18,696 nucleotides of DNA, from contig CAYWHE010000068.1 of assembly GCA_964458125.1 (NCBI GenBank), positions 1 through 18,696 of the forward strand, in the 5' to 3' direction. Position numbers and translations under genes: made by a program. Shown here piece by piece: positions 6,589-15,000 of this stretch; position 1 is the first letter of the stretch, and every line of letters begins with the position of its first letter. This DNA is from CAYWHE01 sp964458125 (GTDB taxonomy: Bacteria; Bacteroidota; Bacteroidia; AKYH767-A; OLB10). The notes below the pieces were generated by a model. That model had not been told where the DNA came from and made no database searches. It saw nothing but the letters and a program-made list of their open reading frames with translations.

Positions 6589-7593
6589 TCACCAGCCGGC
6601 CAGGCGGAGAACCTTATCCATGGCGCGAACCGGGAGGCTGTACCGGTATGGTTGTGACAGGTGCAAATACCAGTGAATGATTTTTTGCAGAATGCTCCGG
6701 GGGTCTCCAAGATCAGTGTGACTTTCCGGTGCGTAACGCCTGCGATTTTCATTCCAGTCCACATACCAGATAAAAGCAGTGGAAAACCTGGATGGTCCAT
6801 GTTCCAGCATCATACCGACAACGGCCTTGTCCCACCAGTAATCCAGTTTTTTAACCGTTTTCATATCAATCCCTTTCGCTTCATAACGTTCCAGCCATTG
6901 CTGCTGCATGGGCACCGTGTATTTCTTCCGCTTCAGGTACATATACATGTGATGATACATCCTGTACAGGGTTACCGTTTTTTTTTCAGGGAAATGGAGG
7001 CATTCGTAACACTGGTACCAGCAATGCTTGCTTTGCATGCGGGCCCAGTCGGTATATTGGTAATGCAAAACCTTGACAGCCTTCAGGTCTACATAGGTTC
7101 CGTTTTGAGGCAAAGGAATCCTTGGACTGTGTATGCGGGGACCCGTATGTTCCGTTCCGTCATCGGCAATGGCCCAGGGGCTGTTACCCAGCACCCAGCA
7201 TCGCTTAAACCCGGGCAGGATATTGACCCAGTTAAAGCGGAACACCGTTCCCGGGGGCGCATACAGGACTTGTTCCCATTCACCGGTCCCGGCATAATCT
7301 GCCGTCAGGAATTCATCGGCGTCGAGGGTAAAAAACACTTTGTTACCTGCTATTTTCCGCCCGGCATCGAGCAATAATTTTTGCCTTTCCGGCTCATTAA
7401 AATCCGGATTATTATTTTCAATCAATTGAACCTTCGGGTAGCGTCCTGCGATTTCACGGGACCCGTCATCTGAACACTGGTCCGCTATAATAATGTGATC
7501 GGCCCAAAGGGATGCACAGGCCAGGAAACGGTCCAGTATCCAGGCCTCGTTTCTGACCGGGGTCAGGCATATTAATTTATTCCTTTCTTTCAC
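6589..7593 (-). CDS. Glycosyltransferase family 2, GTG start
   Basis: This is a 334-residue GT2-like enzyme of the branch that begins with a T-P-V-R-N-E motif: ICLTPVRNEAWILDRFL (8-24). IIADQCSDDGS (35-45) replaces the usual VDDGSTD, and the metal site is LDADEF (90-95), with D91 and D93 as the DxD. These variants are known from transferases of lipopolysaccharide core and capsule clusters. The start is GTG at 7593: no ATG fits, and an in-frame stop lies three codons above it (7603-7605). A TTTCTTTG box ends 25 bases before the GTG, supporting this start. As the first gene of the minus-strand block, it probably heads the transcript. A string of aromatic and basic residues (about 215-250) may contact the membrane. 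Specificity is unknown. Confidence 0.9.
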   Translation of the reverse strand: MKERNKLICLTPVRNEAWILDRFLACASLWADHIIIADQCSDDGSREIAGRYPKVQLIENNNPDFNEPERQKLLLDAGRKIAGNKVFFTLDADEFLTADYAGTGEWEQVLYAPPGTVFRFNWVNILPGFKRCWVLGNSPWAIADDGTEHTGPRIHSPRIPLPQNGTYVDLKAVKVLHYQYTDWARMQSKHCWYQCYECLHFPEKKTVTLYRMYHHMYMYLKRKKYTVPMQQQWLERYEAKGIDMKTVKKLDYWWDKAVVGMMLEHGPSRFSTAFIWYVDWNENRRRYAPESHTDLGDPRSILQKIIHWYLHLSQPYRYSLPVRAMDKVLRLAGW

Positions 7594-7618
7594 GATCTCC
7601 GGTCATTCAAACCGGTTG

Positions 7619-7626
7619 CAAAGAAA
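7619..7626 (-). promoter_or_regulatory. Candidate -7 box for the glycosyltransferase block
   Basis: The minus strand reads TTTCTTTG, one base off TAnnTTTG. It ends 25 bases before the GTG start at 7593, in line with other box-to-start distances here. It lies in the 337-bp divergent intergenic stretch 7594-7930. That stretch also holds TATATTTG at 7770-7777 (plus strand), TATCTTTG at 7917-7924 (plus), and a 13-base inverted repeat CCGGCC-T-GGCCGG at 7688-7700. No convincing gene lies in it. Confidence 0.4.
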
Positions 7627-7916
7627 ATTAATTTACAGGTATATCGCACCACGGAGTTTAAAAGTCATACCATTTGTAAAACAACCGCCGGCCTGGCCGG
7701 GAAATTCGGGAAGCCGGCTGAATGTCCCATTCTGAATTCCGGAAAAACCTGAGCGGAAATGCAAATCCTTATATTTGTTCAGCAAAATCATGCCATCAGC
7801 TGAATTCCGGTTTTGCGGGTTAGCGCTCAAAAAAAATGTAATTCCCGCAACCGGCCGCCTGGTATAAAACAATCCTGTACGACAAGCGTTAGCTCACCGG
7901 TTTTACATCTTCATGT

Positions 7917-7924
7917 TATCTTTG
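7917..7924 (+). promoter_or_regulatory. Candidate -7 box at the start of the secreted-protein gene
   Basis: TATCTTTG is a full match to TAnnTTTG and lies only 6 bases before the ATG at 7931. If it is used, transcription would begin at or next to that ATG and the mRNA would be leaderless or nearly so. No clear TTG is visible at the -33 distance. A second full match, TATATTTG (7770-7777), lies 153 bases before the ATG and is the alternative promoter. Confidence 0.4.
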
Positions 7925-7930
7925 GCCCCT

Positions 7931-8674
7931 ATGATCAGATCCTTCCTGTGTTTCTTTCTTATTTTGCTTTCCTTCCTGCGCCATGCAGCGGCACAGCAAA
8001 CGGATTCAATGACCGTGATCCGGCTGACGGCTTCCGTATTTGATAAGGAAACCGGAAGACCCCTGCCCACCCTGATGATCGTGAACAAGCGGACCATGCT
8101 TGGTTTTTTCAGCAATAATGAAACATTTGAAGTCAAACTTTTCAACACCGATACCCTGCTCATCGGCTCACCCGGTTATCAGACGTTGTCCCTTTGCCTG
8201 AGGGATTCTGCCGGGCAGCATGCGGTTTCCATCAGGTTGTTTTTAAGCATACTGACTTACCAGGCAAAGGAAGTGGAAGTTTTCGGAGCCCGCGACCTTG
8301 ATAAAATCCAGTCTGACATTGAAAAACTCGGCTATACCAAAAAGGATTACATGCTTTCGGACCTGGATGCCCTCAACAGTCCGATTACTTTTTTATATCA
8401 GCAGTTCAGCAGAAAAGAACGGGCTAAACGGGAACTGGCTGAACTAAAGAACTACGACCGGCGGAGGGCGCTGCTGAAAGAACTCTTGTCCCGCTATGTT
8501 GCTGCGGATTTAATGGATCTCGACACCCGGGAATTTGACGACTTCATCGACTTCTGCAACGTGTCGGACGAGTTTATGAAAAATTCCAGCCAGTATGAAT
8601 TCATCCTGTACATCCGGAAAAAATACGAAGTATACCGGATGATCCAAAGATCAATACCACCCGGTCAGAAATAA
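7931..8674 (+). CDS. Secreted protein with carboxypeptidase-regulatory-like domain
   Basis: The 247-residue protein starts with a signal peptide (MIRSFLCFFLILLSFL, probable cleavage after AAA at 21). Next comes a small beta-rich segment (about 31-95) with the pattern ASVFDKETGRPLP, then a late GYQTL, which matches the carboxypeptidase-regulatory-like fold used by many Bacteroidota envelope proteins. Residues 130-247 are mostly helical and charged, with SPITFLYQQFSRKERAKREL (a conserved-looking block), LLKELLSRYV, EFDDFIDFCNVSDEFM and YIRKKYEVYRM. From memory this second half recurs in uncharacterised Bacteroidota proteins carrying the same first domain. It is likely periplasmic or surface-exposed. 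The function is unknown and no catalytic residues are evident. An ATG at 7913 is in frame, but it lies above the promoter box, so 7931 is preferred. Confidence 0.8.
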   Translation: MIRSFLCFFLILLSFLRHAAAQQTDSMTVIRLTASVFDKETGRPLPTLMIVNKRTMLGFFSNNETFEVKLFNTDTLLIGSPGYQTLSLCLRDSAGQHAVSIRLFLSILTYQAKEVEVFGARDLDKIQSDIEKLGYTKKDYMLSDLDALNSPITFLYQQFSRKERAKRELAELKNYDRRRALLKELLSRYVAADLMDLDTREFDDFIDFCNVSDEFMKNSSQYEFILYIRKKYEVYRMIQRSIPPGQK

Positions 8675-8690
8675 TTCAGTTTTTGCATGA

Positions 8691-8719
8691 TTCCGGCAAA
8701 ACGGTGACGCTTACCGGAA
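8691..8719. terminator. Possible weak bidirectional terminator between convergent genes
   Basis: An inverted repeat, TTCCGG (8691-8696) and CCGGAA (8714-8719), spans the 36-bp gap between the stop of the plus-strand secreted-protein gene and the stop of the minus-strand M16 gene. It overlaps the M16 stop codon. The stem is only 6 bp with a 17-base loop, and a T-run (TTTTT) occurs just before it rather than after it. The evidence is weak. Confidence 0.25.
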
Positions 8720-10273
8720 GAGGTCCTGTGACCTGACGATGTTCACCGTTTTTACATTCAGTTTATAACCGGCAACGAGGTCATCTTCCCTCAGGATGGA
8801 TTCCGGCATGCCTGCCTTCAGGGAATTGGAGTAAGACATGGGAGAGGTGGTATTGGCCAGCAGGCTTTTCGATAATTCATCGGCTTCGGAGGCATCTGTT
8901 ACAATGGTCATAAACATGTTTTGGGTCTGCCAGTATTTTTTCATGGCTGCATTGACCTTTTCCGCCGTACAGGATGCCAGCAGCGCATCCATTTCACCGA
9001 GGTAATCCTGCCTGCCGTAAAAACGGCTGTCCATCAGGAATCCCAGTTGTTTGGCCGGGGTCATGGCATATAATTTTATGTAGGAGCGCAGGAACGTCCT
9101 GGTGAGTTCAAAATCCTGCATACTCATACCGCCGGTGATCAGATTATCCATTTCACGCACCGCCATGCGGATGGCAAAATGGGCATGTCCGGTTTTAATG
9201 CCGTCCAGTTCGGGATATTGGGCCTTCAGTCCTTTGGCAATCTGCACGGGACGGATCCAGATGGAAAAATAATTCGAGAAACGAGGATACCCGGGTTGGG
9301 GAAGCATGTTCTGCCCGCCGTTTTCATACCATTCAATATAGGAATAATCCCCGTAATTCATGGAGCGTTGTTCCCGTATTTTCTGGTAAAGCCTGGAGTA
9401 TGATTTCCGGTGTTCACCGAGCCAGGAATTGGCAATCATGAGGGCTGCAAAATCATCGCTCTGACGGTTGATGGCCAGGGGGAAACCCATAAAGATGGCT
9501 GAACCGAGTGCGTTGTCCTTGGAAACTATTTCCACCTGCATACCTTCCGGATTCCTGGCCTTGCCGGGAGCGGGAAGAACGGGAGCGGAGGCGGATAATT
9601 TGTTCATGTCGGCCTTTAACACAGCCAGGAATTCCGGTGTGTAATTGCCCGCTATGCCAATCATCAGATTTTTGGAAGTGAAATAAGTCCGGTAGTGATT
9701 CCGGGTATCATCGAGCGTAATGTTTTTCACCCCGGTGGAGGTTCCCTGGACAAGATGCTGGTAATTGGTGTTTCGAAACAGAAAATCTTCCAGTGCCTTT
9801 TTGCTGTATTCCTCATCGCTGGAAGAACGGATAACCTGGTCCACGTAATTCTGCTGGTTTGATTTCACCCTGCTGAAGTCGCTTTCATCAAAGCGGGGTT
9901 TCAACAGGAGGTCGCGCATGACCGGATAAAACGAATTTAAAAAATCAACAGGCGTTTCAAAGGTAAAAACCGTTACCTCCTTGTCGGTGGAGGCGTAATA
10001 GCGGATGGCCATGGGGTACAGCATGTCTTTGATCTGCACGGAGGTCAGGTCTTTGGTTCCCCCGGCCATGATCAGTTCGGAGGCCAGTGCGGTAATTCCT
10101 GCTTTTCCGGCCGGATCACAGATGGAGCCGTTACGGAACATCAGTTTGATGACCACTTTATTGGATCCGGGCTGCCGGAGTTCCACCACTTCCTGGGCCA
10201 GGATCCCCGCCGCCGGCCATAAGAGGGCCAGGCAGATTAAAACGCTTTTTAACAAGGTGCTTTTCATATTCAT
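8711..10273 (-). CDS. M16 family peptidase, non-catalytic partner subunit
   Basis: This 520-residue secreted M16-fold protein has a signal peptide (hydrophobic core LLKSVLICLALLWPAAGI, probable cleavage after ILA at 26). Where an active M16 enzyme has HxxEH, this one reads ALASE within GKAGITALASELIMAGGT (56-73), so the zinc site is absent. It does keep the second-domain sequence SRLYQKIREQRSMNYGDY (293-310), with R300 and Y307 matching the R/Y pair that binds substrate in M16 enzymes. It lies 24 bases downstream of the zinc-bearing subunit gene. This division of catalytic and R/Y residues between two chains is known for heterodimeric M16 peptidases such as Sphingomonas SPH2682/SPH2681 and for mitochondrial processing peptidase. 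It probably acts in the periplasm as the partner chain. The ATG at 10267 is a possible alternative start. Confidence 0.88.
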   Translation of the reverse strand: MNMKSTLLKSVLICLALLWPAAGILAQEVVELRQPGSNKVVIKLMFRNGSICDPAGKAGITALASELIMAGGTKDLTSVQIKDMLYPMAIRYYASTDKEVTVFTFETPVDFLNSFYPVMRDLLLKPRFDESDFSRVKSNQQNYVDQVIRSSSDEEYSKKALEDFLFRNTNYQHLVQGTSTGVKNITLDDTRNHYRTYFTSKNLMIGIAGNYTPEFLAVLKADMNKLSASAPVLPAPGKARNPEGMQVEIVSKDNALGSAIFMGFPLAINRQSDDFAALMIANSWLGEHRKSYSRLYQKIREQRSMNYGDYSYIEWYENGGQNMLPQPGYPRFSNYFSIWIRPVQIAKGLKAQYPELDGIKTGHAHFAIRMAVREMDNLITGGMSMQDFELTRTFLRSYIKLYAMTPAKQLGFLMDSRFYGRQDYLGEMDALLASCTAEKVNAAMKKYWQTQNMFMTIVTDASEADELSKSLLANTTSPMSYSNSLKAGMPESILREDDLVAGYKLNVKTVNIVRSQDLFR

Positions 10274-10297
10274 ATTTCGTATATGGATTCCGTTAAA

Positions 10298-11659
10298 TTA
10301 TTTGATTCCCCCGGTTTCGCCGGGAGTGATCGTGCCGATGGTCAGTCCTCCGGGAACCAGGTATACCCGTGCAGCCCGCATGACATCCTCGGCTGTCACC
10401 TTTTCCAGGTTGGCATACAGGCGGTTCAGGGATTCGGGGTCACCGGTGTTCCAGATCATGTAGGAAAGCGCTTCGGCAATGGCCGAAGGACTGTCGCTTT
10501 GCATGGCGAAGGAATAACGTATCCGCGACTTAGTGTCTGCAAGCAGTCTGGGGTCAACTGCGTTTGTTTTCATCTTTTCGATTTCCTTATCGATCTCCGC
10601 CTTCACATAGGCCATGTCGTCTGCATTCACCAGCGAGGCGTCAATCTGTACCAGGTAAGGATCACGGGTGTTGAAGATGCCACCTTCCAGTTCCCGTACC
10701 TTTTGTTCCTGGATGACGAGTTTATTATACAATGCGGATTTCTCAGAAAAAAGAACGGACATCAGGATGTTCATGGCCGTGGCGTCTATTTTCACGTCGG
10801 AATACGCGGGTCCTTTATAGGCCAGGGTCAGGTGGGGAGGAAAACCTGCATGCTGAATATGGGCATAACGGGTTTCCTTCTGGGCTGGTTCTTCCGGAAT
10901 CTGGCTGACGTAATTTCCCCGTTCCCATTTTCCGAAATACTGCTCGGCGAGCGCATTCACCTTATCCGCCCTGATATCGCCAACCACGAGAATGGTGGCA
11001 TATTCCGGGCGATAGAACCGCTTGAAAAACTGGATGGAATAATCATACTGGTTGGGCATATCCACCACATCCTTGAAGAAACCCATGGTCGTATGTTTAT
11101 AGGTGTGAGCGGTAAAGGCCGCATCGTTCAGCTTTTCATCCAGTTTCTGAAGGGGGTTGGAAGAATTTTTCGTATACTCCCCTTTGACAGCGCCGGCTTC
11201 TGTTTTAAAGTCCTGAAGGGAATAGCTCAGGTTCATAAAACGATCCGATTCCAGTTCCATCATCTTATCGAGCATGTTGACATTACCGGTCATGTGGTAA
11301 ACGGTACGATCCAGGGAGGTATTGGCATTGGCTGATGCCCCGATGGCCTTCAGGGCCTCGCTGTATTTTTCCTTGGAGTATTTTTCGGTTCCCCTGAACA
11401 TCATATGTTCGAAAAAGTGGGCAAAACCTGTTTTCCCTTCCTCGATTTCATCCCTGGAGCCGACCCGCATGATGATATAAAAAGAGGCGATTCCCGGGCT
11501 ATTATAAGGAACCGTGACCACGTTCAGTCCGTTCGGTAATTTTTTCTGTATAATGGGATAGGGCAGAATATTCTTCGATACCCCCTCATTTTCACCGGCA
11601 TTCGAAACCATCACTCCGGCCATCAGCCATCCCAGCAACAACAGCGCAATTTTTTTCAT
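10298..11659 (-). CDS. M16 family zinc metallopeptidase, catalytic subunit
   Basis: This 453-residue secreted insulinase/pitrilysin-family protease has a signal peptide (IALLLLGWLMAGVMVSNA, probable cleavage after SNA at 21). The inverted zinc motif is HFFEH at 81-85, with the fourth element E161 in KGEYTKN, 76 residues after H85, as expected for M16. The peptidase half begins LPNGLNVVTVPYNSPGIASF (41-60), and GSRDE (67-71) and HMMFRGT (85-91) are typical. The second domain, around SALYNKLVIQEQKVREL, lacks the R/Y pair carried by its downstream partner. The two are probably co-transcribed from the promoter at 11680 and work as a heterodimer trimming peptides in the periplasm. The substrate is not known. 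Confidence 0.92.
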   Translation of the reverse strand: MKKIALLLLGWLMAGVMVSNAGENEGVSKNILPYPIIQKKLPNGLNVVTVPYNSPGIASFYIIMRVGSRDEIEEGKTGFAHFFEHMMFRGTEKYSKEKYSEALKAIGASANANTSLDRTVYHMTGNVNMLDKMMELESDRFMNLSYSLQDFKTEAGAVKGEYTKNSSNPLQKLDEKLNDAAFTAHTYKHTTMGFFKDVVDMPNQYDYSIQFFKRFYRPEYATILVVGDIRADKVNALAEQYFGKWERGNYVSQIPEEPAQKETRYAHIQHAGFPPHLTLAYKGPAYSDVKIDATAMNILMSVLFSEKSALYNKLVIQEQKVRELEGGIFNTRDPYLVQIDASLVNADDMAYVKAEIDKEIEKMKTNAVDPRLLADTKSRIRYSFAMQSDSPSAIAEALSYMIWNTGDPESLNRLYANLEKVTAEDVMRAARVYLVPGGLTIGTITPGETGGIK

Positions 11660-11679
11660 TCTTTTTTTATTTTGGATGG

Positions 11680-11687
11680 CAAATATA
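11680..11687 (-). promoter_or_regulatory. Promoter (-7 box) of the M16 pair
   Basis: The minus strand reads TATATTTG, a full match to TAnnTTTG. A TTGG lies 22 bases upstream at roughly the -33 distance. The box is 20 bases before the M16 ATG at 11659, which leaves a short leader. Confidence 0.55.
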
Positions 11688-12001
11688 CCGGAATAAATAA
11701 ACTACACGACCAATACCGGGTACATTAACATATTTTTATGATTTCGAAGGAAACAGGAAGCCCGGTTGTTCATTTACAGCTGATTTTCACTGTAAGATTC
11801 CGGAAAGAAAAATAGTCTTGTAAAATTCAATACTCTGTAATTCAATATTTTATCTGGTTATATTTTTCACTTTTCCATAAATTCTTACAGTCAGGTACCG
11901 GCTGGTTCCTTCCCTATTTTTTACCATGGAAAAACACCTGTTGGACCCGGGGAAATTTTCACTTGACAGAAATTAAGGCCGGCCTGGCCCTGTGAGGAGC
12001 C
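11688..12001. other. Divergent intergenic region
   Basis: This AT-rich stretch lies between the divergent M16 operon and the SprB-repeat gene (the whole gap is 11660-12033). Apart from the two -7 boxes at its ends it holds no supported gene. It includes a GC-rich motif GCCGGCCTGGCC (11978-11989) just before the plus-strand box; the same 12 bases occur at 7687-7698 in the other divergent promoter region. A GTG at 11992 is in frame with the SprB protein but lies upstream of its promoter box. Confidence 0.6.
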
Positions 12002-12009
12002 TATTTTTG
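12002..12009 (+). promoter_or_regulatory. Promoter (-7 box) of the SprB-repeat gene
   Basis: TATTTTTG fully matches TAnnTTTG, with 24 bases between its end and the ATG at 12034. No TTG is seen at the -33 distance; the GC-rich 12-mer at 11978-11989 sits there instead, perhaps as a regulator site. The box lies downstream of the in-frame GTG at 11992, which argues that translation begins at 12034. Confidence 0.5.
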
Positions 12010-12033
12010 GAACACCACACTAAACAAGTTAAA

Positions 12034-15000
12034 ATGAACAACAACATTACCTTTCGTAAAATGTACCAGCGTCTCCTCATGGGGATTTTTGTCATCATGG
12101 TCAACGTCCTGTCAGGAAGTAACCGCGTTTATGCCACTCATGCGGCGGGAACAGACCTTACCTATACGTATATGGGTAATAACCAGTACCTGCTGGAAGT
12201 TTCCTTTTACCGGGACTGCGCAGGTATTGACGAACCCGATTCAGCGGCCATTTCCTGCAGTTCGGCAAGCTGCAACCAGAACTTTATCGTTTATGCCCTG
12301 AAAGTTCCGGGCACCGGACAGGAAATTACGACACCCTGCACCGTGGCGCTGACAACCTGCAACGGCGGGGCCATAACCGGCATCAAACGGTTTGTTTACC
12401 ATAAACTCGTTACCCTTGGTGCGTGTTCAGACTGGGTGTTCAGTTTCCAGGAATGCTGCCGGAACTGTGCCATCACCACCATCAGCAATCCCTGCGGAAA
12501 CAACAGCGAATTATACGTGGAGGCCAAACTGAACAGTGTGCTGGCAGCGGGCAACAGTTCTCCTTCGTTTTCAAACCTGCCCGTTGCATTTGTCTGCGTC
12601 GGGCAGAATTTCACTTATAATCACGGTGTCCTGGATGCAGACGGGGATTCCCTTGCCTATACCCTCATCACTCCCAAGACCAGTTCCTCCACAACGGTTT
12701 CTTTTATCTCGCCGGCCACTGCGGCCACACCGCTGAAATCATCCACTCCGTTTTCCATCAATTCCATTACGGGAGACATCAACTTCACTTCCAACGCCCT
12801 TCAGATCGGCGTTATGGCCGTGCTGGTGAGGGAATACCGCAACGGACAGCTGATCGGCAGCGTGATCCGCGACATGCAGGTATATACGCAGAATTGCTCC
12901 AATGCCATTCCCACGGCGAGCGGCATTGACAGCACGAATAATTTTTCGGTTACCGTCTGCCCGGACCAGACGCTTTGCTTCGATATTTATTCCGCCGATG
13001 CGGATGCGGCTCAGGGCGTCACGATAACGACCAACAACGGTATCCCGGGCGCCACCTATACCATTTCAGGCGGAAGCAGGCCCGTTCTTCACTTCTGCTG
13101 GACACCAACCTATGCCGATGCCAGCCTGCTTCCCAATACCTTTACGGTTACCGTCCGGGATAATGCCTGCCCGACAAACGGTATACAGACCTATTCCTAT
13201 AGTGTTTTCGTTCCAAGCCCCTTCTTTACGGTGGTATCCTCACCCGTATCCTGCAACGGCGGGAGCAACGGAAGCGTTCTCGCCAGTCCCGTATATGGAA
13301 ACAGTTATTCTTACAGCTGGAACACCGTGCCCGCATCATCAACAGCTTCGGTTTCAGGCCTTGCAGCGGGCGTATATACGGTAACCGTATCCGACAACAA
13401 TCAATGCAGCGCGACGGCTTCGGTTGCCGTGGCGGAACCCGCTCCCCTTTCCCTGAACGGAGCCGTTTCCGGTCTCAACTGCAACGGGGCCTGCAACGGA
13501 TCCATTAACCTCAGCACATCCGGCGGTACGGCTCCTTACTCCCACACGTGGTCCAACGGCTCCTTGTCGGAAGATCAGAATGCCCTTTGCGCGGGAAGCT
13601 TTACGGTAACCGTTACCGATAATAACGGATGTTCAGCGGCGGAAACCTACCAGATCACAGAACCCGATCCCGTGACCCTTTTGATTACCGGATATGATGT
13701 GGTTTGCCAGGGCCAGCAAAACGGCCTGGCCGATCTGCAGGTGAGCGGCGGATCCGGAAGCTATTCCTTCAACTGGTCCAATGGAGCCACCACCGAAGAC
13801 ATCAGCGGCCTGGCCGCGGGTACCTATACGGTAACCGTATACGATGTCTTTCAGTGCGCAGCCACCGCATCCGTCACCATCGGCTCGCCTGCCATACTGA
13901 TGGCTACCGTGAACGGGACAGATGCCCAGTGCAACGGGGGCGCCGGTTCGGCCGACCTCAGCGTATCGGGCGGCACGCCCCCCTTCCAGTTCAGCTGGTC
14001 GAACGGGGAAACAACGGAAGATATCTCTTCGCTCGCTGCAGGAACTTATTATGTTTCAGTCTATGATGCCCACCAGTGCATGGTCCAGGCCCAGATCACG
14101 ATCCTGCAGCCGGATGCCCTTTTTGCCAATATCCTGTCAGCCGACGGGGATTGTGAATCCGGCGGCGGTTCCGCCGATCTCACGGCCGGCGGCGGCGTGC
14201 AGCCCTATGGTTATCTCTGGTCCAACGGGGCCACCACCGAAGACCTGGGAGGACTTGCCACGGGAACCTATACCGTCACCATTACCGACGCCGGCGGCTG
14301 CTCCCTCACTGCATCGGTGAGCATCCTCGCTCCGGGATCTTTGGGCGGAATTTTATTCAGCGGCGATCTGCTCTGTCACGGCGACCAGAACGGGTCCATC
14401 GACCTGAGCGTGTCCGGCGGAATTGAGCCTTATGCGTATACCTGGTCGAACGGAGAAACTACCGAAGACATCAGCGCTTTGCCCGCCGGGGTTTACACCG
14501 TCATGGTCAACGACGGCAGGGGTTGTTCCTTCACGGCAACAGTATCTATAAACGAACCCGATGCGCTGGCCGCCACCCTGTCAGCCGTAAACGCGCTATG
14601 CAGTGCCGGCACCGGCTCCGTTGACCTGGAGGTGAACGGCGGCACGTCACCTTATTCCTTCCTGTGGTCGAATGGCGCGACCACGGAAGACCTGCAAAAC
14701 CTTCCTGCAGGCAGCTATTCCGTGACCATTACAGACGCCAACGGATGCCTGCTAACCGGTCAGGCGGAGGTCTCCGGCATATCGTCCAACCTGCAGATCC
14801 TGGCGGGCGTTTACCATGCGCTGTGCAACGGGCAGGCTGATGGAGCCGTATCCCTGCAGGTTTCCGGCGGAGCCGCGCCCTATTCCTTCCTCTGGTCGGA
14901 TGGTTCTACGGCACAGGACCTGGTACAGGCTTCTGCAGGCAGCTATACCGTAACGGTTACCGATGCCAACGGGTGCACCGGAAGTGCACAGGCCGAAATC

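Noticed and set aside
6661..7377. A 238-codon plus-strand frame opposite the GTG-start GT2 gene
   Set aside because: The GT2 motifs (TPVRNE, DADEF) are on the minus strand. The plus frame shows only low-complexity residues typical of an antisense reading.
7633..7872. A 79-codon minus-strand frame in the 7594-7930 intergenic region
   Set aside because: It overlaps promoter elements on both strands, has no domain, and its composition differs from the neighbouring genes.
10283..11335. A 350-codon plus-strand frame opposite the catalytic M16 gene
   Set aside because: The minus strand encodes a full M16 protease with HFFEH and a signal peptide. The plus frame has no domain and no promoter.
11992..12033. 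A GTG start 14 codons upstream for the SprB-repeat protein
   Set aside because: The TATTTTTG -7 box (12002-12009) lies between this GTG and the ATG at 12034, and the signal peptide fits the ATG start.
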